DNA from: Streptomyces mayonensis
Lineage (GTDB): Bacteria > Actinomycetota > Actinomycetes > Streptomycetales > Streptomycetaceae
Assembly: GCF_018982965.1 (NCBI RefSeq)
Contig: NZ_JACBYP010000030.1
Span: forward strand, 1 to 64,000
Length of the DNA: 64,000 nt
Direction: 5' to 3'
Shown here: positions 34,385-43,037 of the stretch, in pieces
Numbering within the stretch: position 1 is the first letter of the stretch
How the letters are laid out: each line of letters starts with the position of its first letter
Notes under the pieces: generated by a model
Seen by the model: the letters and a program-made list of their open reading frames with translations, nothing else
Databases searched by the model: none
What the model was told of the DNA's origin: nothing
Made by a program: the position numbers and the translations under genes

Positions 34385-35266
34385 ATGTGGGCCGCGCAAC
34401 TGGAGGGGGCGGCACGCGCCGCGCTCGACACCGTGTACGACCCCGAGCTGGACGAGCCCATCACCGACCTGGGCTTCGTGCGCTCCCTGACCGCCGACGA
34501 CGGCCACGTCACCGTGCACCTGCGGCTGCCGACCTCGTTCTGCTCGCCGAACTTCGCGTACCTCATGGCCTCCGACTCCAAGGACGCGCTGAGCGCCCTG
34601 CCCGGGGCGCGTGAGGTGACGGTCGTGCTCGACGACCACCACGACTCCGACCTGATCAACCGGGGTCTGGCCGCCGACGCCGGGTACCGCGGCACCTTCG
34701 GCCACGAGGCGGAGCAGGACCTGGAGGAGCTGCGGGACATCTTCCGGCGCAAGGCGCACACCGCCGCGATGGAACGGGCGCTCAGCGCACTGCTGCGCGA
34801 CCGGCCCGAGCTGGCCGAGGAGCAGCTCGGCGACGTGGTCCTCGGCGACCTGCCGGACACCGCCGCCACCCGGGCACTGCTGCGCCGCCGCGCCGCCCTC
34901 GGGCTCGGTACCGACTCGGCCGACCCGGCGCTCGTGGACGACGACGGCCGCCGCTACCCGGCCGGGGAGATCCCGCTGCGGCTGCGGTTCGCCCGCTCCG
35001 TGCGCATCTCCATCGACGGCAACGCCCACTTCTGCCGGGGCCTGCTGCGCACCCGGTACCCGCAGTCCGGGGCCGACCAGTCCGCCCGCCCGGAGGAATT
35101 CCCGGCGGGCGGGGAACCCGTACCGGCCACGGACTCCGTGAAAGCGGGGGAACCCGCGCACGCGGGGGAACCCGGACGGGCCGGGGAACCCGTACAGGCC
35201 GGGGAACCCGTACAGGCTGGGGATCTCTTCCAGCTCACCGCTCCACCGAAGGAGAACGTCTCGTGA
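34385..35266 (+). CDS. MIP18/DUF59-family iron-sulfur assembly-like protein with AGEP repeats
   Basis: Protein of 293 residues. The N-terminal 100 residues are a MIP18/DUF59 domain (LDTVYDPELDEPITDLGFVRSL, HVTVHLRLPTSFCSPNFAYLMASDSKDAL, VTVVLDDHHDSD), with the single conserved Cys in TSFCSPN. A second region ends IRFARSVRISIDGNAHFCRGLLRTRYP. The last 60 residues are low complexity, with four AGEPxx hexapeptides from an 18-bp DNA repeat. Family members assist Fe-S or metal-centre maturation. The gene follows the amidohydrolase by one base and overlaps the alcohol dehydrogenase start (GTGA), the same order as in mim-type monooxygenase operons. Confidence 0.78.
   Translation: MWAAQLEGAARAALDTVYDPELDEPITDLGFVRSLTADDGHVTVHLRLPTSFCSPNFAYLMASDSKDALSALPGAREVTVVLDDHHDSDLINRGLAADAGYRGTFGHEAEQDLEELRDIFRRKAHTAAMERALSALLRDRPELAEEQLGDVVLGDLPDTAATRALLRRRAALGLGTDSADPALVDDDGRRYPAGEIPLRLRFARSVRISIDGNAHFCRGLLRTRYPQSGADQSARPEEFPAGGEPVPATDSVKAGEPAHAGEPGRAGEPVQAGEPVQAGDLFQLTAPPKENVS
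35144..35215 (+). repeat. 18-bp in-frame minisatellite, four units
   Basis: Units at 35144, 35162, 35180 and 35198 based on GCGGGGGAACCCGNNCAN, each encoding Ala-Gly-Glu-Pro plus two variable residues. The last two units are identical. A related GGGGAACCCGTACCGGCC copy lies at about 35111, suggesting slippage expansion inside the coding sequence. Confidence 0.9.
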
Positions 35267-36288
35267 AAGCAGTCCAGGTGGTGGGCTACGGCAAGAACCT
35301 CGAGATGGCCGAGGTCCCGGCCCCGGAGGTCACCGGCCCGTTCGACGTGATCGTCCGGATCGGCGGCGCCGGCGTGTGCCGTACCGACATCCACATTCTG
35401 GAGGGGCAGTGGGCCGGGAAGTCGGGCGTGCAGCTGCCCTACACGATCGGCCACGAGAACGCCGGCTGGGTCCACGCGGTGGGCAGCGCCGTCACCAACG
35501 TCCGTGAGGGCGACAAGGTCATCGTGCACCCGCTGATCACCTGCGGGCTGTGCCGGGCGTGCCGCGCCGGTGACGACGTGCACTGCGAGAACAACCAGTT
35601 CCCGGGCATCGACACCGCCGGCGGTTACGCCGAGTACCTGAAGACCTCGGCGCGCAGTGTCGTACGGCTCGACGACTCCCTCGAACCGGCGGACGTCGCC
35701 GCGCTCGCCGACGCGGGCCTCACGGCGTACCACGCGGCGGCCAAGGCGGCCCGCAAGCTCCGGCCGGGAGACCGGTGCGTCGTGATCGGCGCGGGCGGTC
35801 TCGGGCACATCGGCATCCAGGTCCTCGCGGCCCTCACCGCCGCCGAGATCGTCGTCGTCGACCGCAACCCGGACGCCGTCGACCTGGCCGTCTCCGTCGG
35901 CGCCGACCACGGTGTCCTCGCCGACGGCGGCCAGGTGGAGCGGGTGCGCGAGCTGACCGGCGGGCACGGGGCCGAGGCGGTGATCGACTTCGTCGGTGAG
36001 GGCGGCTCCACGAAGGACGGCGTCGTCATGCTCCGCCAGGCCGGCGACTACCACGTGGTCGGCTACGGCGAGAACATCGACGTCCCGACCATCGACATCA
36101 TCTCCGCCGAGATCAACTTCATCGGCAACCTCGTCGGTTCCTACAACGACCTGTGCGAGCTGATGGTCCTCGCGGCGCGGGGGAGGGTGCGCCTGCACAC
36201 CGCCAAGTACTCTCTCGACCGGTTCCAGGACGCGCTGGACGACCTGGACGGCGGCCGCATCCGGGGGCGCGCGATCCTCATACCGTGA
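35263..36288 (+). CDS. Zinc-dependent NAD(P) alcohol dehydrogenase
   Basis: Medium-chain alcohol dehydrogenase of 341 residues. Catalytic zinc: Cys and Asp in GAGVCRTDIHILEGQW (about 38-50) and GHENAG. Structural zinc loop: CGLCRACRAGDDVHCEN with four Cys (about 91-108). Rossmann motif VVIGAGGLGHIGIQVLAAL and a cofactor-discriminating acid IVVVDRNPDAV, favouring NAD. The protein ends IRGRAILIP. Expected to oxidise a primary or secondary alcohol; in the related propane pathway the substrate is 2-propanol. GTG 35263 overlaps the upstream stop. Fourth gene of the operon. Confidence 0.92.
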   Translation: MKAVQVVGYGKNLEMAEVPAPEVTGPFDVIVRIGGAGVCRTDIHILEGQWAGKSGVQLPYTIGHENAGWVHAVGSAVTNVREGDKVIVHPLITCGLCRACRAGDDVHCENNQFPGIDTAGGYAEYLKTSARSVVRLDDSLEPADVAALADAGLTAYHAAAKAARKLRPGDRCVVIGAGGLGHIGIQVLAALTAAEIVVVDRNPDAVDLAVSVGADHGVLADGGQVERVRELTGGHGAEAVIDFVGEGGSTKDGVVMLRQAGDYHVVGYGENIDVPTIDIISAEINFIGNLVGSYNDLCELMVLAARGRVRLHTAKYSLDRFQDALDDLDGGRIRGRAILIP

Positions 36289-36355
36289 CCCGGCGTACCG
36301 TGGCCGGGCCCCGGGTGGCAGACCCCGAAGCACGAACGACGAAGGAAGCAAGGCC

Positions 36356-36685
36356 TTGATCTTCATCACCGCGAAGTTCCGTGTCCGCCCCGAGCACGCC
36401 GACCAGTGGCCCCAGGTGGTGGAGGAGTTCACCCGCGCCACGCGGGCCGAGCCGGGATGCCTGTGGTTCGACTGGTCCCGCAGCCTCGACGACTCGACGG
36501 AGTACGTCCTGGTGGAGGCCTTCCGGGACGACGAGGCCGGTGCGGCCCACGTGGGCTCGGCGCACTTCAGGACGGCCCAGCAGACGCTGCCGCCGTACCT
36601 CGCGGCGACCCCCAGGATCGTCAACGCGAACGTGCCCCAGGACGACTGGTCGCTGCTCGGCGAGATGGCGGTCGAGGACCGCTGA
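36356..36685 (+). CDS. Antibiotic biosynthesis monooxygenase domain protein (putative quinol monooxygenase)
   Basis: Dimeric alpha-beta barrel (ABM) protein of 109 residues: IFITAKFRVRPEHADQWPQVVEEFTRATRAEPGCLWFDWSRSLDDSTEYVLVEAFRDDEAGAAHVGSAHFRTAQQTLPPYLA. The GCLWFDW and EYVLVEAFRD strands plus the AHVGSAHF segment are typical YgiN-like features. TTG 36356 follows GAAGGAAG at good spacing. Sixty-seven bases after the ADH stop with no terminator between, so probably the last gene of the same operon, and a strong hairpin follows it. Natural substrate unknown. Confidence 0.85.
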   Translation: MIFITAKFRVRPEHADQWPQVVEEFTRATRAEPGCLWFDWSRSLDDSTEYVLVEAFRDDEAGAAHVGSAHFRTAQQTLPPYLAATPRIVNANVPQDDWSLLGEMAVEDR

Positions 36686-36704
36686 CACCGGGCGGAGCGT
36701 GACG

Positions 36705-36742
36705 AAGGGGGCGGCGGCCGATCGTACGGCTGTCGCCCCCTT
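36705..36742 (+). terminator. Rho-independent-type hairpin closing the ADH/ABM operon
   Basis: Stem AAGGGGGCG...CGCCCCCTT with two G-U type pairs extending to GCCG/CGGC, loop ATCGTA, followed by TTTCGT, starting 20 bases after the ABM stop. Confidence 0.75.
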
Positions 36743-36780
36743 TCGTACGTCTTCGTCCGTGTGAGACTGGGGAGGTGCTC

Positions 36781-37395
36781 ATGCAGTTCCTCACCGCGAC
36801 CGGTGTCCTCGCCGTACTGACCGTGGTGCCCGGGCCGGACATGGCCGTCGTGACCAGGCGGGCCGTCGCCTCGGGCCGGCGGGACGGACTGCGGACCGTG
36901 GGCGGGATCACCGCCGGGCTGCTGGTCTGGGGCGTCCTCGCGGTGGCGGGCCTCGCCGCCGTCCTGGCCACGTCCGCCACCGCGTACACGGTGGTCAAAC
37001 TGGCCGGAGCCGCCTACCTGGTCCTCCTCGGTGTCCAGGCGCTGCTCCAGAGCCGCCGCCACCGTTCGCCGTCACCGGCGACGGCCCCCGCCCCGCCCCG
37101 CGGCAGCCCGTGGCGGACCGGTCTGGTCAGCAACGTCCTCAACCCCAAGATCGCGGTCTTCTACACGGGTCTGCTGCCGGCCCTGGCGCCGGCCGGCCTG
37201 CCTCCCCACAGCGGCATGGCCTTGCTGGTCCTGGTCCACGCGGTGCTCACCGCGCTCTGGCTCGGCGGCTACGTCCTGCTCCTGTCCAGGGCTCGCGGCT
37301 TCTTCGAGAAGCCGGCCGTGTGCCGGGCCATGGACCGCGCCACCGGGACCGTACTGATCGGCTTCGGCCTGAAGGTCGCCACGACGCAGCCCTGA
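36781..37395 (+). CDS. LysE family amino-acid exporter
   Basis: Membrane exporter of 204 residues with six hydrophobic segments. The N-terminal VPGPDMAVVTRRAVASGRRDGLRTVGGITAGLLVWG is the LysE/RhtB signature (PGP plus the G-rich TM2), followed by YLVLLGVQALLQSRR, then WRTGLVSNVLNPKIAVFYTGLLPALAP, the second conserved NPK motif. ATG 36781 is chosen: GGAGG ends six bases before it, while a GTG at 36775 would be too close. Cargo, an amino acid or derivative, cannot be specified. The 265 bases downstream hold only GCCGTCGCCCG-type imperfect repeats. Confidence 0.9.
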   Translation: MQFLTATGVLAVLTVVPGPDMAVVTRRAVASGRRDGLRTVGGITAGLLVWGVLAVAGLAAVLATSATAYTVVKLAGAAYLVLLGVQALLQSRRHRSPSPATAPAPPRGSPWRTGLVSNVLNPKIAVFYTGLLPALAPAGLPPHSGMALLVLVHAVLTALWLGGYVLLLSRARGFFEKPAVCRAMDRATGTVLIGFGLKVATTQP

Positions 37396-37660
37396 GCCGT
37401 CGCCCGCACGGCGGCCCCGGGCCCGCCGCCACGAGGCAGCTCTGCCGTCACGAGGCTGCTCCGAGGCCGTCGCCCGCGACCGGGCCCTGCGCCGGTCGCC
37501 ACGCCACGGCCCCGAGCCCGTACCCGGGCCCCGAGCCGCTGCCCGGCCGCCCCATGGGCCCACCGCCGCGGTGCGGCCGCGCGCCCGTCGTCCGCGGCAC
37601 GGCCCGGAACCGGTCGCACGACGCGGTTCCGGTCCGGCCTGCACGCACCGCCCCCCGGGA

Positions 37661-39274
37661 TCAGGCAGGCGTCCCCGTGCCGGCTCCCTGCCGTTCCGTG
37701 CTGCCGGGGGCCTGCGCCGCCGGTTCGCCGGCGACGTTCACCGAGCGCTTGCGTCCGAGGCGGGGGTGGAGCAGGACGAAGGCGAGGACCGCGGCCAGGA
37801 ACGTGAGGCCCGCCGAGACGATCAGGCACAGGCGCATGCCGTCGAGGAAGGCGTCACCGACCGCGCCGAAGACCTGCCCGGCGCGCGGGCCCAGTTCCAG
37901 CGAACCCACCGCGCCGAGACCCGCGTCCCCCGTCACGCCGGTGACCTGGTCGGCCAGCGCGCCGTCCACGCCCGCGTCGGCGAGGTGGCCGGGGAGGGAG
38001 GAGACGGCCCGGCTGGTGAGCAGGGCGCCGAGCACCGCGGGGCCGAGCGCTCCGCCGACCTGGCGGAAGGCGTTGTTCCCGGCGGCCGCCATCCCGGCCA
38101 GCGGGTGCGGTACGGAGGCGACCGCGGTGGCCGTCATCGGCGTCGTCACCAGCCCCATGCCGAGCCCCAGCAGGAGCAGCCGCCAGGAGAGCGCGCCGAA
38201 GGACGTGCCGGCGTCGGCGCCGAGCAGGGTCAGCATCGCCGCCGTCATCATGAGCAGGCCCGTGGTGATCATGAGGCGCGGTGAGAGCCGGTGCATGACG
38301 CGCCCGGCGACCCCGCTGACGACCAGGGCGGCCCCGGTGATCACGAGGAGGCGCCAGGCGGTGCCGAGGGTGTCGAGCCGCTGGACCATGCCGAAGTAGA
38401 GACTCAGCACGAAGAAGAAGCCGATCATGCCCAGGAACATGATCATGGCGACGAGGGCGGTGGCGGTGAAGCCGGGGCTGCGGAAGAGCGCGAGGTCGAG
38501 CATCGGGTGGGCGGAGCGCCGTTCGACCACGACGAAGAGGGCGCCGCTGACGACGGCGACGGCGAGCGCGGCGACGACCTGCACGTCGCCGAAGGAACCG
38601 GCGCCGCCCTCGATGACGCCGTAGACGAGCGCGGTGATGGCGAGCGCGGCGGTGATCTGCCCGGGCCAGTCGAGCCGCCCGGCGCGCGGGGCGCGGGACT
38701 CGGGCAGGGCCCGCAGGGCGATGCCGACGGTGAGGAGCGCGACGGGCAGCGGCACGAGGAAGATCCAGCGCCAGCCGGCGCTGTTGATGATCGACCCGGC
38801 CAGCACACCGCCGACGGCGAGCGCGCCCAGCAGGCACATCGCCCAGATGCCGATGTACTTCCCGCGCTCGCGGTGGTCGGGTACGGCGTGGCTGATGAGG
38901 GCCAGCGTGGTGGGCAGCAGCGCGGCGGCGCCGAGCCCGGACAGCGCCTGCCCGGTCCACAGCTGGCCGATCGAGTGCGCGGTGAGCGACGTGGCCGCGC
39001 CGGCGGCGGAGAGCAGCAGCCCGGCGAGGAAGACCTTGCGGCGCCCGTGCACGTCGCCGAAGACGCCGGCGGTGAGGATGAAGGCGGCCATCGGCAGCAC
39101 GAAGGCGTCCGACACCCAGGCCAGTTGGGAGGTCGTCGTGGACAGCGCCGACTGGATGGCGGTCAGGCTCACCGAGACGCTGGTCACCGGCAGGTAGGCG
39201 ACGAAGACCCCGAGACAGGCCATGACGACGGTCGCCCCGCGACGAGGCACGGTTGGGGGCGGTGACTGGGACAA
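37661..39274 (-). CDS. MFS drug efflux transporter, DHA2 (14-TM) family
   Basis: Efflux pump of 537 residues with 14 hydrophobic helices. WVSDAFVLPMAAFILTAGVFGDVHGRRKVFLAGL is motif A of DHA2 pumps; GQALSGLGAAALLPTTLALISHAVPDHRERGKYIGIW and GSIINSAGWRWIFLVPLPVALLTV follow. The C-terminus is basic. AAGGAG is two bases from a GTG (39277) and five from a TTG (39274); I take the TTG for spacing. It is divergent from an Lrp-type regulator 276 bases away, the likely controller. Distinct from the DHA2 pump at 14955, with no close resemblance in loops. Confidence 0.87.
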   Translation of the reverse strand: MSQSPPPTVPRRGATVVMACLGVFVAYLPVTSVSVSLTAIQSALSTTTSQLAWVSDAFVLPMAAFILTAGVFGDVHGRRKVFLAGLLLSAAGAATSLTAHSIGQLWTGQALSGLGAAALLPTTLALISHAVPDHRERGKYIGIWAMCLLGALAVGGVLAGSIINSAGWRWIFLVPLPVALLTVGIALRALPESRAPRAGRLDWPGQITAALAITALVYGVIEGGAGSFGDVQVVAALAVAVVSGALFVVVERRSAHPMLDLALFRSPGFTATALVAMIMFLGMIGFFFVLSLYFGMVQRLDTLGTAWRLLVITGAALVVSGVAGRVMHRLSPRLMITTGLLMMTAAMLTLLGADAGTSFGALSWRLLLLGLGMGLVTTPMTATAVASVPHPLAGMAAAGNNAFRQVGGALGPAVLGALLTSRAVSSLPGHLADAGVDGALADQVTGVTGDAGLGAVGSLELGPRAGQVFGAVGDAFLDGMRLCLIVSAGLTFLAAVLAFVLLHPRLGRKRSVNVAGEPAAQAPGSTERQGAGTGTPA

Positions 39275-39550
39275 CACAACTCCTTCGCGACGCCGGTGAC
39301 CGGCGCGGGGAACAGATGAGAGACGGGAGGGCCTGGTGGGTGGGGGCATGTCCGGCCGTACGGCCCCGAGCAGCACACGGGGGAGCCGCCACGGACCGGG
39401 CCGGGCCGCACCGGACACCGTCGGCCGGAGACCCGAAAATCGAACATCGAACGCGACCGAGTCTCCTCCGGAAGGCACCATTCCCTCAAACAGAACCCCC
39501 GCACCCGGAGGAAACCCGCACCCGGCAGTGCTTCACCGCATACTTGCTCC

Positions 39551-40540
39551 ATGCTCGACACCCTGGACAGCTATATCCTCCACGCGCTCCACGTCAGCCC
39601 CCGCGCGCCGTTCCGGCTGGTCGGAGAGGTGGTGGGCACCTCGGAACAGACCGTCGCCCGCCGTTACCGGACCATGAGCCGTGCGGGCACGGTGCGGGTG
39701 GTGGGCCTGGTCAACCCGTCGGTGCAGGGCCTGGTGTCGAGTGTGGTGCGGATCTCGCTGCGCCCCGACCGGATCGACGCGTGCGCCGAGGCGCTGACGC
39801 GGCTTCCCGAGGTCTCGTTCGCGCACACCTCCTTCGGCGGCTCGGAGATCGTGTGCTCGATGGCGACACCGCACGAGGGACGACTGCCGGAGGTGCTGCG
39901 CCAACTCGCCCGTACTCCGGGCGTGTTGGACATCGACTCGCGCATGACCCTGCACACCTACTCCCCGCCGGGGGCCGACTGGAGAGGACTCGGCCCCTCG
40001 CTCCCCGAGGAGGCGGTGGCGTTCCTGCGCGAGCACCACCCCCGTACAGCACCGCAGGGCCCGCCGGTCGCACCGCACGAGGAGGACGGGGCCCTGCTCG
40101 CCGCGCTCGCCGAGGACGGCCGGGCGAGTCAGGCCGCGCTCGCCGACCGCACCGGCTGGACCACCGGACGGGTCGCACGGCGCCTGGAGGTGCTGGAGCG
40201 CTCGGGCACCCTGTTCTACGACGTGGACCTGGCCCTGGAGAAGCTGGGCTACCCGTTCAGCGCCGTACTCTGGCTGACCACCTCCCCCGCGCGCCTGCAC
40301 GAGACGGGCTCGGCCGTCGCCGCGCTCCCCCGGGTCGTCTTCGCCTCCGCCACGACCGGGGAGCAGAACCTCATGGCGATCGCGATGTGCACGGGCACCG
40401 CCGACTTCTACGACTGGCTCAGCGGCACGCTGGCGACGGTGCCCGGCATCACCGGCTACACGATCGGCGTCCGGCTGCGCATCCTCAAGAAGGCCGCCTC
40501 ACTCGTCCACCAGGGCCGCCTGGTCGCACCGCCCCGGTGA
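39551..40540 (+). CDS. Double-length Lrp/AsnC family transcriptional regulator
   Basis: Regulator of 329 residues made of two tandem Lrp units, as found in Streptomyces and related actinomycetes. Unit 1 HTH LDTLDSYILHALHVSPRAPFRLVGEVVGTSEQTVARRYRTMSRAGTVRVVGLVNP, then a RAM-like strand set (VRISLRPDRIDACAEALTRLPEVSFAHTSFGGSEIVCSM). Unit 2 HTH DGALLAALAEDGRASQAALADRTGWTTGRVARRLEVLERSGTLFYDVDL, then SAVLWLTTSPARLHETGSAVAALPRVVFASATTGEQNLMAIAMC. Divergent from the DHA2 MFS gene, so it probably regulates efflux in response to an amino acid or small aromatic ligand. Confidence 0.9.
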   Translation: MLDTLDSYILHALHVSPRAPFRLVGEVVGTSEQTVARRYRTMSRAGTVRVVGLVNPSVQGLVSSVVRISLRPDRIDACAEALTRLPEVSFAHTSFGGSEIVCSMATPHEGRLPEVLRQLARTPGVLDIDSRMTLHTYSPPGADWRGLGPSLPEEAVAFLREHHPRTAPQGPPVAPHEEDGALLAALAEDGRASQAALADRTGWTTGRVARRLEVLERSGTLFYDVDLALEKLGYPFSAVLWLTTSPARLHETGSAVAALPRVVFASATTGEQNLMAIAMCTGTADFYDWLSGTLATVPGITGYTIGVRLRILKKAASLVHQGRLVAPPR

Positions 40541-40697
40541 ACGGCCGCCCCGGACCGAAGGGCCTTCACGACGGGTCGGCGCCCCCGAGACCCGGCCCGC
40601 GCCCCGGGCCCCACCGCCCGGTGTCCGGGAACTCCCGGCCTGGGAACGCCTGCCCCGGGGCGCGATCACGCCCTCGGGTCGGCTGTACGCTGCGACC

Positions 40698-41534
40698 ATG
40701 CAGTCGTCCGCTCCCTCCCCGTCGTCGGGTTCCGCACAGCCGGGCCGTCTCACCGGACCCGCCGAGCGCGGTCTGCTGACGGAGCGGATCGCGCGCCGGC
40801 TGGAGCACGAGATCCGGGCCGGTGAGATCGCGGTCGGGGCGAAGCTGCCGTCCGAGCGCGAGTTGGCCGCCCAGTTCGGTTCCAGTCGCAATGTCGTGCG
40901 CGAGGTGCTGAGGCGGCTCGAGGCGCAACGCCTCATCGAGGTCGCGCCGGGGCGCGGTTCCTTCGTCCGGGAGCAGAGCTCGGGGCAGGCCAGGGAGTAC
41001 GACGCGCTCTACCGCGCCGGCCGTCCGACGGTCCGTCAGCTCATCGAGGCCCGGCTGCCGTTGGAGGTCGAGATGGTCCGGCTGGCGACCGTGCGGGCCA
41101 CGGACGACGACCTCGCCGTGATGCGGAACTCGTGCGAGGCCCTGGAGTCGGCCACGGACGCCGTGGTCAAGGCGCAGGCCGACATGGAGTTCCACGACGC
41201 GATCGCGGTGGCGAGCAAGAATCCCGTACTGCGGATCATGCTGTCGTCGATCAGCGGAATGATGTTCGAGATGATGCTCCGGTCCAACTCGGACCCCTCG
41301 ATCGGGGAGCCCGGAGTACCGCACCACCCGGAGATCTTCGAGGCGATCGAGGCACGCGACGAGGACCTCGCGGCCGCGCGGATGCGGGAGCACCTCATGC
41401 TCGGCCTGCGTACCTACGGGCCGGACCTCGACGTGCAGGTGGACATCATGGCCCGCAACCACATCGAGACGCTGCTGGGGCAGGCGGAGGCCCGACGGGC
41501 GGGCAACGGCGGCAGCTGCAGCGCGGGCCAGTAG
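40698..41534 (+). CDS. GntR family regulator, FadR/FCD subfamily
   Basis: Regulator of 278 residues. Winged HTH at about 28-90: LLTERIARRLEHEIRAGEIAVGAKLPSERELAAQFGSSRNVVREVLRRLEAQRLIEVAPGRGSFVRE. FCD effector domain after 110 with metal-binding-type residues: IEARLPLEVEMVRLAT, MEFHDAIAVASKNPVL, and HHPEIFEAIEARDEDLAAARMREHL (the conserved Asp/His set that binds Zn or Ni and a carboxylate ligand). Immediately upstream of the ABC/ManD operon, whose promoter carries two palindromes matching the FadR-type consensus. Expected to repress that operon until a sugar acid binds. Confidence 0.92.
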   Translation: MQSSAPSPSSGSAQPGRLTGPAERGLLTERIARRLEHEIRAGEIAVGAKLPSERELAAQFGSSRNVVREVLRRLEAQRLIEVAPGRGSFVREQSSGQAREYDALYRAGRPTVRQLIEARLPLEVEMVRLATVRATDDDLAVMRNSCEALESATDAVVKAQADMEFHDAIAVASKNPVLRIMLSSISGMMFEMMLRSNSDPSIGEPGVPHHPEIFEAIEARDEDLAAARMREHLMLGLRTYGPDLDVQVDIMARNHIETLLGQAEARRAGNGGSCSAGQ

Positions 41535-41654
41535 CCGTACCCCTCGTGCCGGGGCGGGCCGGCCCGGGCCGAGCCGCGTAACCGTTCCGTTGTGTGGATC
41601 TTCACCTCAGGGGCTGTTCGGAAGCGCCGGCATCCTGTTACGGTCCCGTCAGCA

Positions 41655-41684
41655 AACTGGTCCTACCAGTTGGACCACTGGTCC
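41655..41684. promoter_or_regulatory. Double GntR/FadR-type operator
   Basis: Two adjoining perfect palindromes: AACTGGTCCTACCAGTT (41655-41671), containing TGGTCCTACCA, which fits the FadR-subfamily consensus TnGTnnnACnA, and GGACCACTGGTCC (41672-41684). They lie 37-66 bases before the solute-binding protein start, ideal for repression by the GntR regulator encoded just upstream. Confidence 0.75.
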
Positions 41685-41720
41685 GGCAGACGCAACCACC
41701 CACCAGGAACGAGGACGACG

Positions 41721-43037
41721 ATGTCCACGAGCAGTCGGCTGTTGAGCAGGCGCTCCTTCAACAGGCTGGCCGCGGGGACGGCCGCGACCGTCGCCGGGGG
41801 CGCGGTGAGCGCCTGTTCTCCGCAGGGCGGCAGGCCCTCGGCCGACAGCCCGTTGCGGATCATGGCGATCAATCACGTGTGGTCGCAGGCGGTCAAGCGG
41901 CGGACGAAGGAGTTCGAGGAGCGGATCGGGCGCCGGGTCTCGATGACCCTGCTCACCGCGGACCAGCTGTCGAGCAGTTACAACGTCAAGCTCAACGCCT
42001 CGGGCACCGACGTGGACGTCATGATGGTCCGCCCCCTCCAGGAGCAGCTGCTCTTCGCGCACAACGACTGGCTGGCCGACCTCACCGACCGGGTCGGCGA
42101 CGACCGGGAGTTCGCGTGGGCGGACTTCCAGGAGGCGCCGCGTGAGGCCTCCGTGACGGCGGGCAAGGTGCTGAGCGTCCCGGTGGTGACCGAACGCCCC
42201 ACGCTGTACTACCGCAAGGACCTCGTCGACGGACCGCCCCGCACCCTGGACGCCCTGCTGTCCACCGCGCTCGAACTCACCGACGAGGACAAGGGGTTCT
42301 ACGGGTTCGTCGGCCGCGGCCAGCGCAGCGGCGCCGTCTCCCAGTGGTCGAGCTTCCTGTACTCGCACGGCGGCGACTTCCTCGTCGACGGCGAGTCGGG
42401 CATCGGCAGCCGCCAGGCCCTGGCCGCCTACCAGTACTACGGCGACCTGCTCGGCCGGGCCGGGCCGCCCGGCTCGACCAACATGAGCCTCGAACAGGCC
42501 ATGCCGATCTTCGCGCAGGGCAAGGCCGCCTTCTACATCGACGCCGACGCGATCTACAGCAACTTCCTCGACCCGAAGGTCGCCACCCGGGGTGTGCGGG
42601 AGGCCGTCGGGTTCGCCCCCTTCCCCGCTGGTCCGGCCGGTGCGAAGCCGCACAACATCCCGTCCTGGAGCCTCGGCATCAACAGGTTCTCCCTGCTGCG
42701 CGACGAGGCGTGGGAGTTCATCAGGTGGGCCGCGGGTCCCGCCCTGTCCGCCGCCCTCCAGTCGGACGGCATCCCCGGCGCCCGCAGCTCCGTGTGGGCC
42801 GACTCCCGCACGCTCGCGTCCTTCCCGGCGGACCTCGCCGAGTCGATGCGGGTCAACGCCGAACGCGGCCTCGGCTACGACCGGCCGCGGGTCCTCCAGG
42901 TCGGCCGGGCCAGGGACATCGTCGGGCGCCCCCTGGTCGCGGCGATCCTCGGCGAGTCCGTACGGCCCGTCGCGCGCGACGCCGACGCGGAGTTCGCCGA
43001 TTTCCTCGTCCGCGACAACCGCCACAAGGAGTCCTGA
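41721..43037 (+). CDS. ABC transporter extracellular solute-binding lipoprotein
   Basis: Family 1-type solute-binding protein of 438 residues. N-terminus SSRLLSRRSFNRLAAGTAATVAGGAVSAC combines a twin-arginine motif (RRSFNRL) with a lipobox ending at Cys near residue 32, so it is a Tat-exported lipoprotein. Mature blocks: PLRIMAINHVWSQAVKRRTKEFEERIGRRVSMTLLT, VDVMMVRPLQEQLLFAHNDWLADLTD, VLSVPVVTERPTLYYRKDLV and MPIFAQGKAAFYIDADAIY. These are standard for sugar binders (here probably uronate or aldonate oligomers, given ManD downstream). The stop and the next ATG share one base. Confidence 0.9.
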   Translation: MSTSSRLLSRRSFNRLAAGTAATVAGGAVSACSPQGGRPSADSPLRIMAINHVWSQAVKRRTKEFEERIGRRVSMTLLTADQLSSSYNVKLNASGTDVDVMMVRPLQEQLLFAHNDWLADLTDRVGDDREFAWADFQEAPREASVTAGKVLSVPVVTERPTLYYRKDLVDGPPRTLDALLSTALELTDEDKGFYGFVGRGQRSGAVSQWSSFLYSHGGDFLVDGESGIGSRQALAAYQYYGDLLGRAGPPGSTNMSLEQAMPIFAQGKAAFYIDADAIYSNFLDPKVATRGVREAVGFAPFPAGPAGAKPHNIPSWSLGINRFSLLRDEAWEFIRWAAGPALSAALQSDGIPGARSSVWADSRTLASFPADLAESMRVNAERGLGYDRPRVLQVGRARDIVGRPLVAAILGESVRPVARDADAEFADFLVRDNRHKES

